From: Protofrankia sp. CiT1
GTDB lineage: Bacteria; Actinomycetota; Actinomycetes; Frankiales; Frankiaceae
NCBI RefSeq assembly: GCF_917627385.1
Contig: NZ_CAKJTL010000103.1
Location: 1,734-48,332 of the forward strand
Direction: 5' to 3'
DNA: 46,599 nucleotides
A model generated the notes under the pieces. The model saw only the letters and a program-made list of their open reading frames with translations, did not search any database and had not been told where the DNA came from. The number at the start of each line of letters is the position of its first letter. Position 1 is the first letter of the stretch. The position numbers and the translations under genes were made by a program. Shown in pieces: positions 36,680-45,185 of the stretch.

Positions 36680-37713
36680 ACCGCGTCTGTCTCTGTGCTC
36701 GATCAACGCGGATCGGAATGACATTTTTTATGCTAATTGGCTCAGCATTGCCCCGACACACCCTGACCGCGCCGCTAGCCCGGCCCGATGTCATCGAACG
36801 TGCATTCCCGACGGCTGGTGACGGTGATCCTGCCAGCCAGCTGGACGTACTACGGCATCTGCATGCCTACTACACGGCTTACCTCGCCGGCGCGCAGGAC
36901 TTCGAGCGCGTCCCGTGCCTCAACACCGATCCACAGATTCGGGAGATCGAACGGGCCTGGCACACCTCGCGTGAGTCGCGGGTGGACCTGGCGAGGTTAC
37001 CCCGCTCGGTCGACGAGTTCCAGGAGTGGTTTCTCACCACCGCCAGGAACCACGAGCAGCCCGACTTCTGCCACTACCTCGAGCATGAGGCCAGCCTGCC
37101 CGAAATCGCGCTTTTCGTAGCGGCCGAGGAGCTGGTCGACGGCAGATTCGACGATCTGGTCGCCTTGGCCCAGGTAGGTCTTTCAGGCGCGGCAAAGATG
37201 ACCATCGCGGAGAACTACTGGGACGAGATGGGACGCGGCGATCCGAGCCAGGTCCACACACGCCTGTTCGCCTCTTCCAGCGCCTACATGTCGAGCCTGC
37301 TTGCCGCCCACGGCGCCGGCATCGACGATCTGGAGTGCGCCGAAATCTACGAGAACGCCTGCCTGCTGATGTCCTATGGCATCCACCGCCATCTCACCCC
37401 GCGTGGCCTGGGCGCGATGGGAGTGCTGGAACAGAGCGCGTCGCCGCGCTTCGAGGCCATGGTCCGCGGTTGTGCTCGGGCCGGCGTGCCGGATACGGCC
37501 ATCGAATACCAGCGCCTGCACATCCATGTCGACGCGGACCACGGGAAAGAATGGCTTGAGAACGTGCTTCTGGCGCTCGCCGGCACGTCACCGGCGGTCC
37601 TTCGGGAGATCTGTCTCGGCGTATGTATCCGTGTCGATGTGGCGGACGCCTATTATCAAATGATCTTAATGAGGATGCGCCGGCTGCGAACGATCATCAA
37701 AAGCCTGTCATGA
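36676..37713 (+). CDS. Haem-oxygenase-fold non-haem diiron oxidase (iron-containing redox enzyme family)
   Basis: 345 residues from GTG 36676 (ATG 36718 and ATG 36730 are alternatives). The C-terminal two thirds match the 'iron-containing redox enzyme' family (HDO proteins such as UndA, BesC, SznF, CADD). Candidate metal ligands in the expected order are Glu151/152 (FVAAEELVD), Glu184 and His194 (ENYWDEMGRGDPSQVH) and the H-x3-D pair His284-Asp288 with His289 (HIHVDADH). Known HDOs activate O2 for decarboxylation, C-C cleavage, N-oxidation or rearrangement of amino acids. First gene of the oxidase operon; its stop overlaps the next start (ATGA). The N-terminal 60 residues are not part of the core fold. 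Substrate unknown. Confidence 0.88.
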   Translation: MNRVCLCARSTRIGMTFFMLIGSALPRHTLTAPLARPDVIERAFPTAGDGDPASQLDVLRHLHAYYTAYLAGAQDFERVPCLNTDPQIREIERAWHTSRESRVDLARLPRSVDEFQEWFLTTARNHEQPDFCHYLEHEASLPEIALFVAAEELVDGRFDDLVALAQVGLSGAAKMTIAENYWDEMGRGDPSQVHTRLFASSSAYMSSLLAAHGAGIDDLECAEIYENACLLMSYGIHRHLTPRGLGAMGVLEQSASPRFEAMVRGCARAGVPDTAIEYQRLHIHVDADHGKEWLENVLLALAGTSPAVLREICLGVCIRVDVADAYYQMILMRMRRLRTIIKSLS

Positions 37714-39281
37714 GTGAACACGATGTTCCGGCGGCGCTGCTGGCCCGCACCCTCGTCACCCGGCAGGACGAGATGACCTTTCTGGGGCGCATCTGCGTCG
37801 CAGGCATACTCACCTCAATCGGCGGCTGGCTGGCGCTGCGGTCCTCTGTTCTCCCAGCCATGGCCGGCGTGCTGCTGCTCGCGGCGATGATGGTCCACTG
37901 GGTCGAGCTGGCGCACCAGTGCCTGCACCACAGCGCGTTCCGGTCGGCCCGTCCGCACCGCCCGGTCGGCATGGCCATGAGCCTGCCCTTCCTGGTCTCC
38001 TTCAGTCACTACCGGGTGCGCCACCTCCAGCACCACAAGAATATAGGCACGGCCGCCGACACCGCGTTCTTCGATTTCGACACCCGACAGCACATGACAT
38101 TTTCATCATTTCTCCGTGAACTCCTCAACTATGGCCGGGTAGTGTCCGTAGCGCGTTCCACAGGGCAGTCACTCAAGGGAGAATGGAGATATTCCGGGGG
38201 TCAGATCAGCCCAAAGACGCACCGCTATGTCACGGCCGAGTACCGTATTATCGGTGCTTTCCTCGCTATCCTCGTCATCGCCGTGGCGCTCGGCGGTGGC
38301 CAGCTGGTCCTACGGCTGTGGCTGCTACCGTTCCTCCTTGCCACCCCGCTTCATTTCCTCATTGAGCTGCCTGAACACATTTACTGTGACAGCGATTCCA
38401 GGAATATTCTACGCAACACTCGTTCGATTACAGGCAGCCGCTTTTCCCGCTGGTTCACCAACAGTAACAACCTACATGTCGAGCATCATCTGGCGATGCT
38501 GGTGCCGTTACAGAAACTGTCGCCGCGGCATCCACTCGTCCAAGCCCACGGGACATATGTGCTCACCAGTTACCCAGTCTTCTACCAGAAGTTCCTGCAC
38601 AGCCTGTCGCTTCGCCGCCGTCAGTCTCAGCAGGCGCCGAGGGAACCAGCTTTCTACCACGCCGGCTCCCTCGAACTGCAGCGCGAGTTCGGCACCGAAC
38701 GGCTCGCCCAGCACATCGCCGACCGGTACGTGGCACCCGCCCTCTCCACACAGGATGTATCGATCATCGAGGCGGCGGACTGCTTCTACCTGGCCACCGC
38801 CGATGCCGACGGGCGGCCGGACTGCTCGTACAAGGGAGGATTTCCTGGTTTCGTGCGGGTAACCGGCCCGCACACCTTCTGCTTTCCTAGCTACGACGGC
38901 AACGGAATGTTCCGCAGCCTCGGCAACATCCGGGCCAACCCGGCGGTGGGACTGTTGTTCATCGACCCCGGAAGGCCGGTGAAGCTACGTATCAACGGTG
39001 CTGCCAGCGTCCACACCGACCCGGCGCGGACCAGTGAGTTCATCGGCGCGGAAGCGGTCGTCGAAGTCCGTGTACGGAATATCTTCGAGAATTGTCCGCG
39101 GTACCTGCACGACCGTGTGACCGGGCAACATTCGAAGCACTGCCCGCGGGAGAACTATCAGCCGCCGGACCCGGAGTGGAAGAAGAAGAGCGAGTACGAC
39201 GGCATGGTACGGCGTTTCGACGACGCCGGCGCCCCAGCCCTGCCTCATGTCCTCGCAGACCCACCAAGGAGGCCACAATAA
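37710..39281 (+). CDS. Membrane desaturase fused to a pyridoxamine-phosphate-oxidase-like domain
   Basis: 523 residues from the ATG overlapping the previous stop. Residues 1-300 are an integral membrane fatty-acid-desaturase-type domain with three histidine boxes: HQCLHH (69-74), HLQHH (105-109) and HVEHH (256-260), between hydrophobic segments. Residues 325-520 are a soluble flavin split-barrel domain: IIEAADCFYLATADADGRPD, FPSYDGNGMFRSLGNI, NPAVGLLFID and NCPRYLHD are typical of the pyridoxamine 5'-phosphate oxidase superfamily. I know of no described enzyme with this pairing. The flavin domain could pass electrons to the diiron site, or act on the same substrate. Membrane desaturases are known to act on amino-acid-derived compounds (RtxC in rhizobitoxine synthesis), so the substrate need not be a fatty acid. 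Confidence 0.9.
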   Translation: MSEHDVPAALLARTLVTRQDEMTFLGRICVAGILTSIGGWLALRSSVLPAMAGVLLLAAMMVHWVELAHQCLHHSAFRSARPHRPVGMAMSLPFLVSFSHYRVRHLQHHKNIGTAADTAFFDFDTRQHMTFSSFLRELLNYGRVVSVARSTGQSLKGEWRYSGGQISPKTHRYVTAEYRIIGAFLAILVIAVALGGGQLVLRLWLLPFLLATPLHFLIELPEHIYCDSDSRNILRNTRSITGSRFSRWFTNSNNLHVEHHLAMLVPLQKLSPRHPLVQAHGTYVLTSYPVFYQKFLHSLSLRRRQSQQAPREPAFYHAGSLELQREFGTERLAQHIADRYVAPALSTQDVSIIEAADCFYLATADADGRPDCSYKGGFPGFVRVTGPHTFCFPSYDGNGMFRSLGNIRANPAVGLLFIDPGRPVKLRINGAASVHTDPARTSEFIGAEAVVEVRVRNIFENCPRYLHDRVTGQHSKHCPRENYQPPDPEWKKKSEYDGMVRRFDDAGAPALPHVLADPPRRPQ

Positions 39282-40021
39282 TGGGACCGGTCCGCTCTGT
39301 CACCCGAGAGCTGGGTACGGTCGGTTACGCGCATGGCAGTATCGCCGCCGAGCTCGGGGTCACCGCCACGCCGGGGTCGCCCTGGGACTCCTTCGCACAG
39401 TCCTGGAACGACCTGCCCTTCGACCGGTACATGGCCGACCACGGCCGCTACCGGCAGCGTCGATACGCCGAGTTCCACCTCGTTCCGGCCAGCGGCACCG
39501 TCGAGCTGCTGCCGCACCGCGCCTACACACAGACCACGACGACGAACTATCTTAACGGCGGGATTGAACGGCTTTTCGCGTCCATGCAAGCCGTAACAGC
39601 CAGCAGCCCAGTGCTTCGTACGGCGCTCCGCTGGGCCTGCGGCGAGCTGCAGGCATTGACAGGTCACCCGGCCTGGTTCGCCCAGGTCTTCCAGAACCGG
39701 ATCATCTGCGGCCCCGGACTCATCGGTAAGCCAACGCCAGAAGGCGCCCACCATGACGGTGTCGACTATGTCCTGACGGTTATGGTCGAACGCCACCAGG
39801 TGGTGGGAGGCGTCAGCGTCCTCTACCACGACAGTGATCACAGAAAGCTCCTGGAACTAGCACTCGACGAAGCGGGCGGATTTTTGTTCAACAACGATAA
39901 AACGACCCTGCACGCCGTTACGCCTATCAACAGCATCTCGCCGCCAACCGAAGGGCATCGGGATGTCCTGATAGCAATTTTTACCCACATGGAAGACGGC
40001 AAAATTCCACTGACGGGATGA
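39281..40021 (+). CDS. Fe(II)/2-oxoglutarate dioxygenase, PF10014 (L-isoleucine-hydroxylase-like) family
   Basis: 246 residues; ATG 39281 overlaps the previous TAA and follows AAGGAGG by eight bases, which settles the start. The family signature is present: PEGAHHDGVDYVLTVMVER with the H-x-D iron ligands (His157, Asp159), GGVSVLYHDSD, FNNDKTTLHAVTPI with the distal His211, and GHRDVLIAIF with the 2-oxoglutarate Arg227. This family (IDO, BsmA and relatives) hydroxylates free L-isoleucine and other aliphatic amino acids. The presence of such an enzyme in the operon argues that the pathway handles an amino acid or something built from one. Confidence 0.92.
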   Translation: MGPVRSVTRELGTVGYAHGSIAAELGVTATPGSPWDSFAQSWNDLPFDRYMADHGRYRQRRYAEFHLVPASGTVELLPHRAYTQTTTTNYLNGGIERLFASMQAVTASSPVLRTALRWACGELQALTGHPAWFAQVFQNRIICGPGLIGKPTPEGAHHDGVDYVLTVMVERHQVVGGVSVLYHDSDHRKLLELALDEAGGFLFNNDKTTLHAVTPINSISPPTEGHRDVLIAIFTHMEDGKIPLTG

Positions 40022-40527
40022 CAAATATGGAGATAAAATTCCAGGATCTGACACACGATGATGAGGACCTGGTCATCGAATTTCTCGTCGAACTCTACCC
40101 GACGGTGTCCGAGGCGGTCTTACGTAAGCGCTTCAGCACTATTTCCTCCGCCGGGTGGCACTGCACAGTGGTGCTCGTTGACGGTATGCCGACCGCGCTC
40201 GGGGGCTACTGGATACAGACCCGCTTCTGGTGTGGGCGTTACATGTACCTTGATCACTTCGTGACTCACAAATCACAGCGTTCGCTGGGGGTCGGCAGAG
40301 CGCTGCTCGACCACCTCCTGCAGCTGGCCCGCGACGAGAACTGCGAAACGGCCTGTTTCGACTCCTTCATCGCCAACGAAAGAGGGCAGAAATTCGGGCA
40401 TCGTGCTGGCTTCGAAAACGTCGGGCTCCACTTCGTCCTGGACCTCACCAAGCCCACGGCCTTGCCACTGGCAAGCAACACAACCAAGTCCGCGGCCCCA
40501 CTGTGGGCAGGGAACAGGACGTTCTGA
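40018..40527 (+). CDS. GNAT family N-acetyltransferase
   Basis: 169 residues, start ATG 40018 overlapping the dioxygenase stop (ATGA); ATG 40027 is a second possibility. The acetyl-CoA motif is in KSQRSLGVGRALLDHLLQLA (residues about 87-106), preceded by the YMYLDHFVTH strand and followed by FDSFIANERGQKFGHRAGFENVG, the conserved GNAT C-terminal part. As the fourth coupled gene it may acylate an intermediate or the product, or protect the producer by acetylating the toxic product, as GNATs do in several antibiotic loci. Confidence 0.9.
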   Translation: MTNMEIKFQDLTHDDEDLVIEFLVELYPTVSEAVLRKRFSTISSAGWHCTVVLVDGMPTALGGYWIQTRFWCGRYMYLDHFVTHKSQRSLGVGRALLDHLLQLARDENCETACFDSFIANERGQKFGHRAGFENVGLHFVLDLTKPTALPLASNTTKSAAPLWAGNRTF

Positions 40528-40682
40528 GCTACCTTGCGGATACTCGTTGATCCGTGCATACGGCGCCGCGGACCCGGTGCCGTACCCGCCACGTCAGGCA
40601 ACGACACTCCACCCGGCGGCCTTGACAAGCGCGTCCCGAACACAACTGTCCACAACCTTCACCTGATGATAAGGCCGAGATC

Positions 40683-41549
40683 ATGACCGATCCGACCGCC
40701 ACGGCGAACCCCTATGCGCGTGACGTCCTGTTCAGCCGGATGCTGGGAATCATCGACGAGACCGAACTGAAGACCCTGGCCACGAAGACAATCGCGGTGC
40801 CGGGCTGTGGCGGTGTCGGTTATACCCATGCCGAGACGCTGGTACGCATGGGGGTCGGCGGGGTGCACATCGCCGATTTCGACACCTTCGGCCCGGAGAA
40901 TTTCAGCCGCCAGTTCGGCGCCACCGTGCACACGGTGGGAGCACGTAAGGCGGACGTGCTTGAGGAACGTCTCCTGTCCATCAACCCGGAACTACGGATC
41001 CGGAAGATCGAGGGCATTTCCAAGAAGACGGTCGACGAGTTCCTCGACGGTGTCGACGTCGTCTGCGATGCCTTGGACTATTTCGTCATCGAGCCACGGA
41101 TCATGGTCTACGGCGGCGCCCGAGAACGATCGATCCCGGTAGTCATGTCCGGCCCAGTAGGCTACGGCGCGACACACCACTACTTCGACCCCGAGGGCAT
41201 GGGCTTCGCTGATTTCTTCGACCTCACTCCGGACCTGAGCGAGCAAGAAAAAATCACAAACTTTGGTCTGGGGATCGCGCCGCTGGCACTTCAGGACAGC
41301 TACCTGAAAAACTCCGTCATCGACTTCGAGGCCCAGACAGGTGCCGCGGTCAGCAGTGCGTGCCTGCTGGCCACGACGCTCAGTACGACGTCCGCCTTCG
41401 CGCTGCTCCTAGGCAAGGAGATGTTCGTCAAACCGGTACCCTATATCTACCATATCGACTATCTCGTCGGACGTTTCGTCGAACATCATCTGACGGGTGG
41501 AGTGCGGAAACTGAAGGAACGCATGGCAGCCGGCGACACGCCCGTGTAG
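40683..41549 (+). CDS. ThiF/MoeB/E1-like adenylyltransferase
   Basis: 288 residues, ATG 40683 after AAGG. The Rossmann loop is GCGGVG (41-46) and the E1 catalytic set is present: Asp67, Asn73, Arg76, Gln77 (DFDTFGPENFSRQF), Lys89 and Asp129/132 (VCDALDYF). These residues bind MgATP and adenylate a carboxylate. No CxxC zinc pairs and no obvious active-site thiol loop are seen, so it is closer to stand-alone adenylating enzymes (MccB, TcdA types) than to ThiF with a rhodanese or Ubl partner. No ThiS/Ubl gene is nearby. It is separated from the GNAT by 155 bases with no clear terminator, so probably in the same operon. A strong terminator follows. Confidence 0.9.
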   Translation: MTDPTATANPYARDVLFSRMLGIIDETELKTLATKTIAVPGCGGVGYTHAETLVRMGVGGVHIADFDTFGPENFSRQFGATVHTVGARKADVLEERLLSINPELRIRKIEGISKKTVDEFLDGVDVVCDALDYFVIEPRIMVYGGARERSIPVVMSGPVGYGATHHYFDPEGMGFADFFDLTPDLSEQEKITNFGLGIAPLALQDSYLKNSVIDFEAQTGAAVSSACLLATTLSTTSAFALLLGKEMFVKPVPYIYHIDYLVGRFVEHHLTGGVRKLKERMAAGDTPV

Positions 41550-41612
41550 AAGCGTCCTGGCCGCAGGCTGCCCTATGACGTCATGCATGTCGGGCAACCC
41601 GTGGGATCCTGT

Positions 41613-41650
41613 CTGTGTCATCGCGCCGCCCCAGTGGCGCGATGACACAG
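41613..41650. terminator. Bidirectional terminator, 15-bp perfect stem
   Basis: CTGTGTCATCGCGCC (41613-41627) pairs exactly with 41636-41650 across GCCCCAGT. It lies between the convergent ThiF-like and ABC-permease genes, 63 bases past one stop and 25 past the other, so it probably serves both. Confidence 0.8.
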
Positions 41651-41675
41651 CCGGACAGTCCCATCCTCGGGCGCG

Positions 41676-44216
41676 CTAAGTCGTCGCGATTGCCCGCAGG
41701 ATGTCCATCTTCGCGGCCCGGCGGGCTGGGAAGATGGCCGCGAGGACGCCGAGCAGACCGCCTATGATCACGACGGTGACGATCGTCCCCAGCGGGTAGG
41801 CGAACGCGTTGATACCCTGATCCTTGAGGGCAAGGGTCAGCGCCCAGCCGAAGAAACTACCGACGGCGACCCCGAGCACCGCTCCGAACACGGCGATCAC
41901 CACCGCCTCGAGCCGTACCATCCTGCGTAGCTGGCGTCTGCTCATGCCGACGGCGCGCAACAGCCCGATCTCCCGGGTCCGTTCGATGACGGAGAGAGCC
42001 AACGTGTTGACGATCCCGAACAGCGCTATCACGACGGCTAGCGCCAGCAGGACGTAGACGAAGCCCAGCAGCTGGTCGACCTGCTTCTCCTGCTGCCGGA
42101 CGAACTCGGACTGGTCACGCACCTGCACGTTGGGATACGACCGAGTAACGGAGCTGATTTCATTCCTCACCTGGTCGATTTTCGCGTCCGAAGCAATCCT
42201 GACCATGACGAACATGTCGAGGTCGGAATTGTAGTGTCGGCTGAACTCACTCAGGGAGACGAGGTACTTGCCAGCTACCTGGCTTTTCTGGTACGTCCCG
42301 GCGAGGGTGAGCATGGTCGGGCCATCCGGGAAAAGTACCGGAACCTGCTGACCGACGGCGAACCCGTCAGCTGTCACGGTGTCACTATCCATGATGATGG
42401 TCCCGTTGCCAAGCTTGGTGAGATCCCCGGTCACCTGGTGCAACGCGAGCAGCTGCGGCAGGGCGACCGGGTCACCCGCCAGGAGCGTCGCCTTCTTCCC
42501 CTTGATGTCAGCGATGTCCGACCGCAGCCCCGTGACCAGGTCGATACCCGGCCTGCCCCGCAGGGAACGGGCTATCTCGGGGCTGAACCCCTGGCCGAAG
42601 CCCGAACCAGCCAGGTAGAAGTCCGCACCGAGACTGTTACTGACCGTTTCTTTGACTGAATACTTGATAGATGCGCCGAGTACCGAGAAAGCGCTGACCA
42701 GCGCAAGGCCGATCATCAGCGCGGATGCCGTCGAGGCGCTGCGGCGCGGGTTACGCATCGCGTTCTCGCGGCCGAGGCGGCCGGTAGCACCGAACACAAG
42801 GGGGAGGGGAGCGCCGATGAACCTGGTGATGGGCCTGGCAAGCAGCGGAGAGAGGGTGGCGATACCGAGGAAGCACAATCCAGCACCGATGCCGACCAGC
42901 GCGGCCCCGGACTTCCCGGTGACAGCGGTCAGCCCGTATACGAGAAGAAGCGCGCCGATCCCGCTCAGGGCGCACCCAGCCATGCCACGGATACGCAGGG
43001 AACGCGTGGGCAGGACGAAGGTCTCGCGCATCGCGGCCACCGGCGGGACCGACGCGGCTTTACGCGCGGGAATGAAGGCGGCGACCGCCGTGACGACAAT
43101 TCCGACAGCATAGGCGACGATCACTGTTCGGGGCCGGAAAACCAGCCCTCCGCTGGGCAGCGACACCCCGAACGCCGCGATCGCCACTCGCAGCAGAAGG
43201 GCCAGCACCGCACCGAGCAGCAGCCCGGCAGTCGCGCCGACGAACCCGACGACGCCCGCCTCAAACTGGACCGAAAGCCGTACCTGGCGCCGGTTTGCGC
43301 CCAGCGCCCGCAGCAACGCAAGCTCCCGGACCCGTTGGGCCACCAGCATCGTGAAGGTATTGAAAATGATGAAGGCACCCACGAAAACCGAGATTCCCGC
43401 GAACACCAGCAAAAACGTGGAGAAACCGCCGACGGCTTTTTGTACCGCGTTCGCGTTCTCATCGGCGAGCTGTTTGCCCGTGATCGCCTCGACGCCCGCG
43501 GGCAGGACCCTGGCGATCCGATCGCGAAGCTCGGTCTGGGACAGCCCGGCGACGGCGGCGACTCTGATCGAGGTGAACTCGTCCGGAGCCAGCAGCACGC
43601 GCTGCGCGGTGGGGGTGTCGAAGGCGATCACCGTAGCACCGCCGACGCTGTCCTGCCCGGACACCCGAAACGTCCCGACCAGGGTGTAGACGGCGGGCGT
43701 GCCCTTGGTCAGCACCGTCACCTGGTCGCCGATCACCAGCCCCGCCTTGTCCGCGCTGCCCTTGTCCACGACGATCTCCTGGCCGTGCGGCTCCCGGCCC
43801 GAGGCGATGTCGACCGCGGACAGCGGCGTGCCACCATCCCAGCTGGTGCCGATCCCAGGCGCGCCGCCGGTATCACGGACCTTGCCGGTGCGGGGGTTGA
43901 CAAACACGGCTGTTCCGTCAACATCGCCGATGGCCGCCCGGACACCCGGCACGCCTTTGATCACTTCCAGTAGGGAGCTGGGAACGGGCCGGTTGGGGCT
44001 GTTCCCAGCGGAATCATCGTCCACTGCGTTGATCGTCCGAACCGACACGCTGATGTTCTTGGTGACGTTGGCGAACAGCGTGTCGAAGGTGTGGTTGAGG
44101 GTGTCGGTGAGCACCAGCGTGCCGGTGACGAAACTGACCCCAGCCACGACCGCAAGGGCGGACAACATCAATCGGAGCTTGCGGGCCAGCAGGATCTTAA
44201 GGGTGGTACGCAACAT
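41676..44216 (-). CDS. FtsX/MacB-type ABC transporter permease
   Basis: 846 residues. An N-terminal transmembrane helix (LMLSALAVVAGVSFVTGTLVL) is followed by a large extracytoplasmic MacB periplasmic-core-like domain, a three-helix FtsX domain near residues 260-400 (FIIFNTFTMLVAQRVRELALLRALGANRRQVR), then two more helices, a second extracytoplasmic domain (about 500-700) and a second FtsX domain ending the protein (IVNTLALSVIERTREIGLLRAVGMSRRQLRRMV). This duplicated layout is normal for actinobacterial exporters of lipids, peptides or antibiotics. It is transcribed with the ATPase gene, three bases apart. Lying convergent to the oxidase operon, it could export its product, but nothing in the sequence requires this. 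Confidence 0.94.
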   Translation of the reverse strand: MLRTTLKILLARKLRLMLSALAVVAGVSFVTGTLVLTDTLNHTFDTLFANVTKNISVSVRTINAVDDDSAGNSPNRPVPSSLLEVIKGVPGVRAAIGDVDGTAVFVNPRTGKVRDTGGAPGIGTSWDGGTPLSAVDIASGREPHGQEIVVDKGSADKAGLVIGDQVTVLTKGTPAVYTLVGTFRVSGQDSVGGATVIAFDTPTAQRVLLAPDEFTSIRVAAVAGLSQTELRDRIARVLPAGVEAITGKQLADENANAVQKAVGGFSTFLLVFAGISVFVGAFIIFNTFTMLVAQRVRELALLRALGANRRQVRLSVQFEAGVVGFVGATAGLLLGAVLALLLRVAIAAFGVSLPSGGLVFRPRTVIVAYAVGIVVTAVAAFIPARKAASVPPVAAMRETFVLPTRSLRIRGMAGCALSGIGALLLVYGLTAVTGKSGAALVGIGAGLCFLGIATLSPLLARPITRFIGAPLPLVFGATGRLGRENAMRNPRRSASTASALMIGLALVSAFSVLGASIKYSVKETVSNSLGADFYLAGSGFGQGFSPEIARSLRGRPGIDLVTGLRSDIADIKGKKATLLAGDPVALPQLLALHQVTGDLTKLGNGTIIMDSDTVTADGFAVGQQVPVLFPDGPTMLTLAGTYQKSQVAGKYLVSLSEFSRHYNSDLDMFVMVRIASDAKIDQVRNEISSVTRSYPNVQVRDQSEFVRQQEKQVDQLLGFVYVLLALAVVIALFGIVNTLALSVIERTREIGLLRAVGMSRRQLRRMVRLEAVVIAVFGAVLGVAVGSFFGWALTLALKDQGINAFAYPLGTIVTVVIIGGLLGVLAAIFPARRAAKMDILRAIATT

Positions 44217-44219
44217 TGT

Positions 44220-45185
44220 TCAGGCCCTGCCCGCTGGTCCGTGGCCGGTACTTCCGTCCAGGGCCGCCGGTTCCCCATCCGGCCAGGCCTGCCCCGCGGC
44301 CTGGTCCACAGCTTGGTCCGCCCGGCCGTCCTCCCCCATATCGGCCTTCTGCTGGAGCTGGTCGAGGCGTTTCATCCGCTCAAGAACGCTTTCGGCGGTC
44401 GGGTCCGGCATCGAGTCGACAAGTTTTCCGTCAGCGAGGAAGACAACCTCGTCGGCGAAGGAAGCCGCGGTGGGATCGTGGGTGACCATCACGACGGTCT
44501 GCTTGAGATCACGCACGGAACGCTGGAGGAACGACAGCACCTCAGCTCCGGACCTGGAGTCCAGATTGCCGGTGGGCTCATCCGCGAAGATGATATCCGG
44601 CCGGGTGACCAGCGCGCGGGCGCACGCGACCCGCTGCTGCTGGCCGCCGGACAACTCGGACGGGCGATGTCCCAGGCGTGGCGCGAGGCCGATCGCATCG
44701 ATCACCTGCCGCATCCATGCCTGGTCGGGCCTGCGGCCCGCGATGTCGAGGGGAAGCGTGATGTTCTCCGCGGCGGTCAGTGTCGGCAGCAGGTTGAACT
44801 GCTGGAACACAAAGCCGATGCGGTCACGGCGAAGGTGGGTGAGCTGCTTGTCCGACAACCGGGACAGATCCACATCACCGACGAAGACCTGGCCTTGGGT
44901 CACGGTGTCAAGGCCTGCCAGGCAGTGCATCAGAGTCGATTTCCCCGACCCGGACGGTCCCATGATCGCGGTGAACCGCCCGCGGGGAAAAGAGACATCG
45001 ATGTCACGCAGCGCGGTGACCGCGGTCTGCCCGGATCCATAGATCTTGACCAGCCCGGCGGCCCGCGCCGCGGGAACCACCTCCGTTCCCGTACCGAGCC
45101 CGCCGTGGGCCGGATTCGAGGAGGCCACCGGCCTGGCGGAAGGAGCGGACGGATCAGTGCCGGAAGCCCGGCCCGCTCGGCTCAT
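44220..45185 (-). CDS. ABC transporter ATP-binding protein (LolD/MacB type)
   Basis: About 321 residues from the ATG at 45185 preceded by GGGAG; a longer frame begins at 45221. Walker A GPSGSGKST, Q-loop FVFQQFNLLPTL, signature LSGGQQQRVACARAL, Walker B IIFADEPTGNLD and the H-loop VMVTHDP are complete. The FNLLPTLTAAEN and DEPTGNLD forms are those of the LolD/MacB family, matching the FtsX permease downstream. The N-terminal 45 residues and C-terminal 60 (Asp/Gln/Ala-rich) are extensions to the core and likely disordered. Confidence 0.95.
   Translation of the reverse strand: MSRAGRASGTDPSAPSARPVASSNPAHGGLGTGTEVVPAARAAGLVKIYGSGQTAVTALRDIDVSFPRGRFTAIMGPSGSGKSTLMHCLAGLDTVTQGQVFVGDVDLSRLSDKQLTHLRRDRIGFVFQQFNLLPTLTAAENITLPLDIAGRRPDQAWMRQVIDAIGLAPRLGHRPSELSGGQQQRVACARALVTRPDIIFADEPTGNLDSRSGAEVLSFLQRSVRDLKQTVVMVTHDPTAASFADEVVFLADGKLVDSMPDPTAESVLERMKRLDQLQQKADMGEDGRADQAVDQAAGQAWPDGEPAALDGSTGHGPAGRA

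Noticed and set aside
40528-40682. Precursor peptide between GNAT and ThiF-like genes
   Set aside because: Only a 20-25 codon GTG frame without ribosome site and an antisense-like Arg-rich sequence; no support.
36676-41549. Reading the HDO/ThiF operon as an anti-phage defence system
   Set aside because: No nuclease, cyclase, Ubl/JAB or effector genes accompany it; three small-molecule oxidases and a GNAT fit biosynthesis better.
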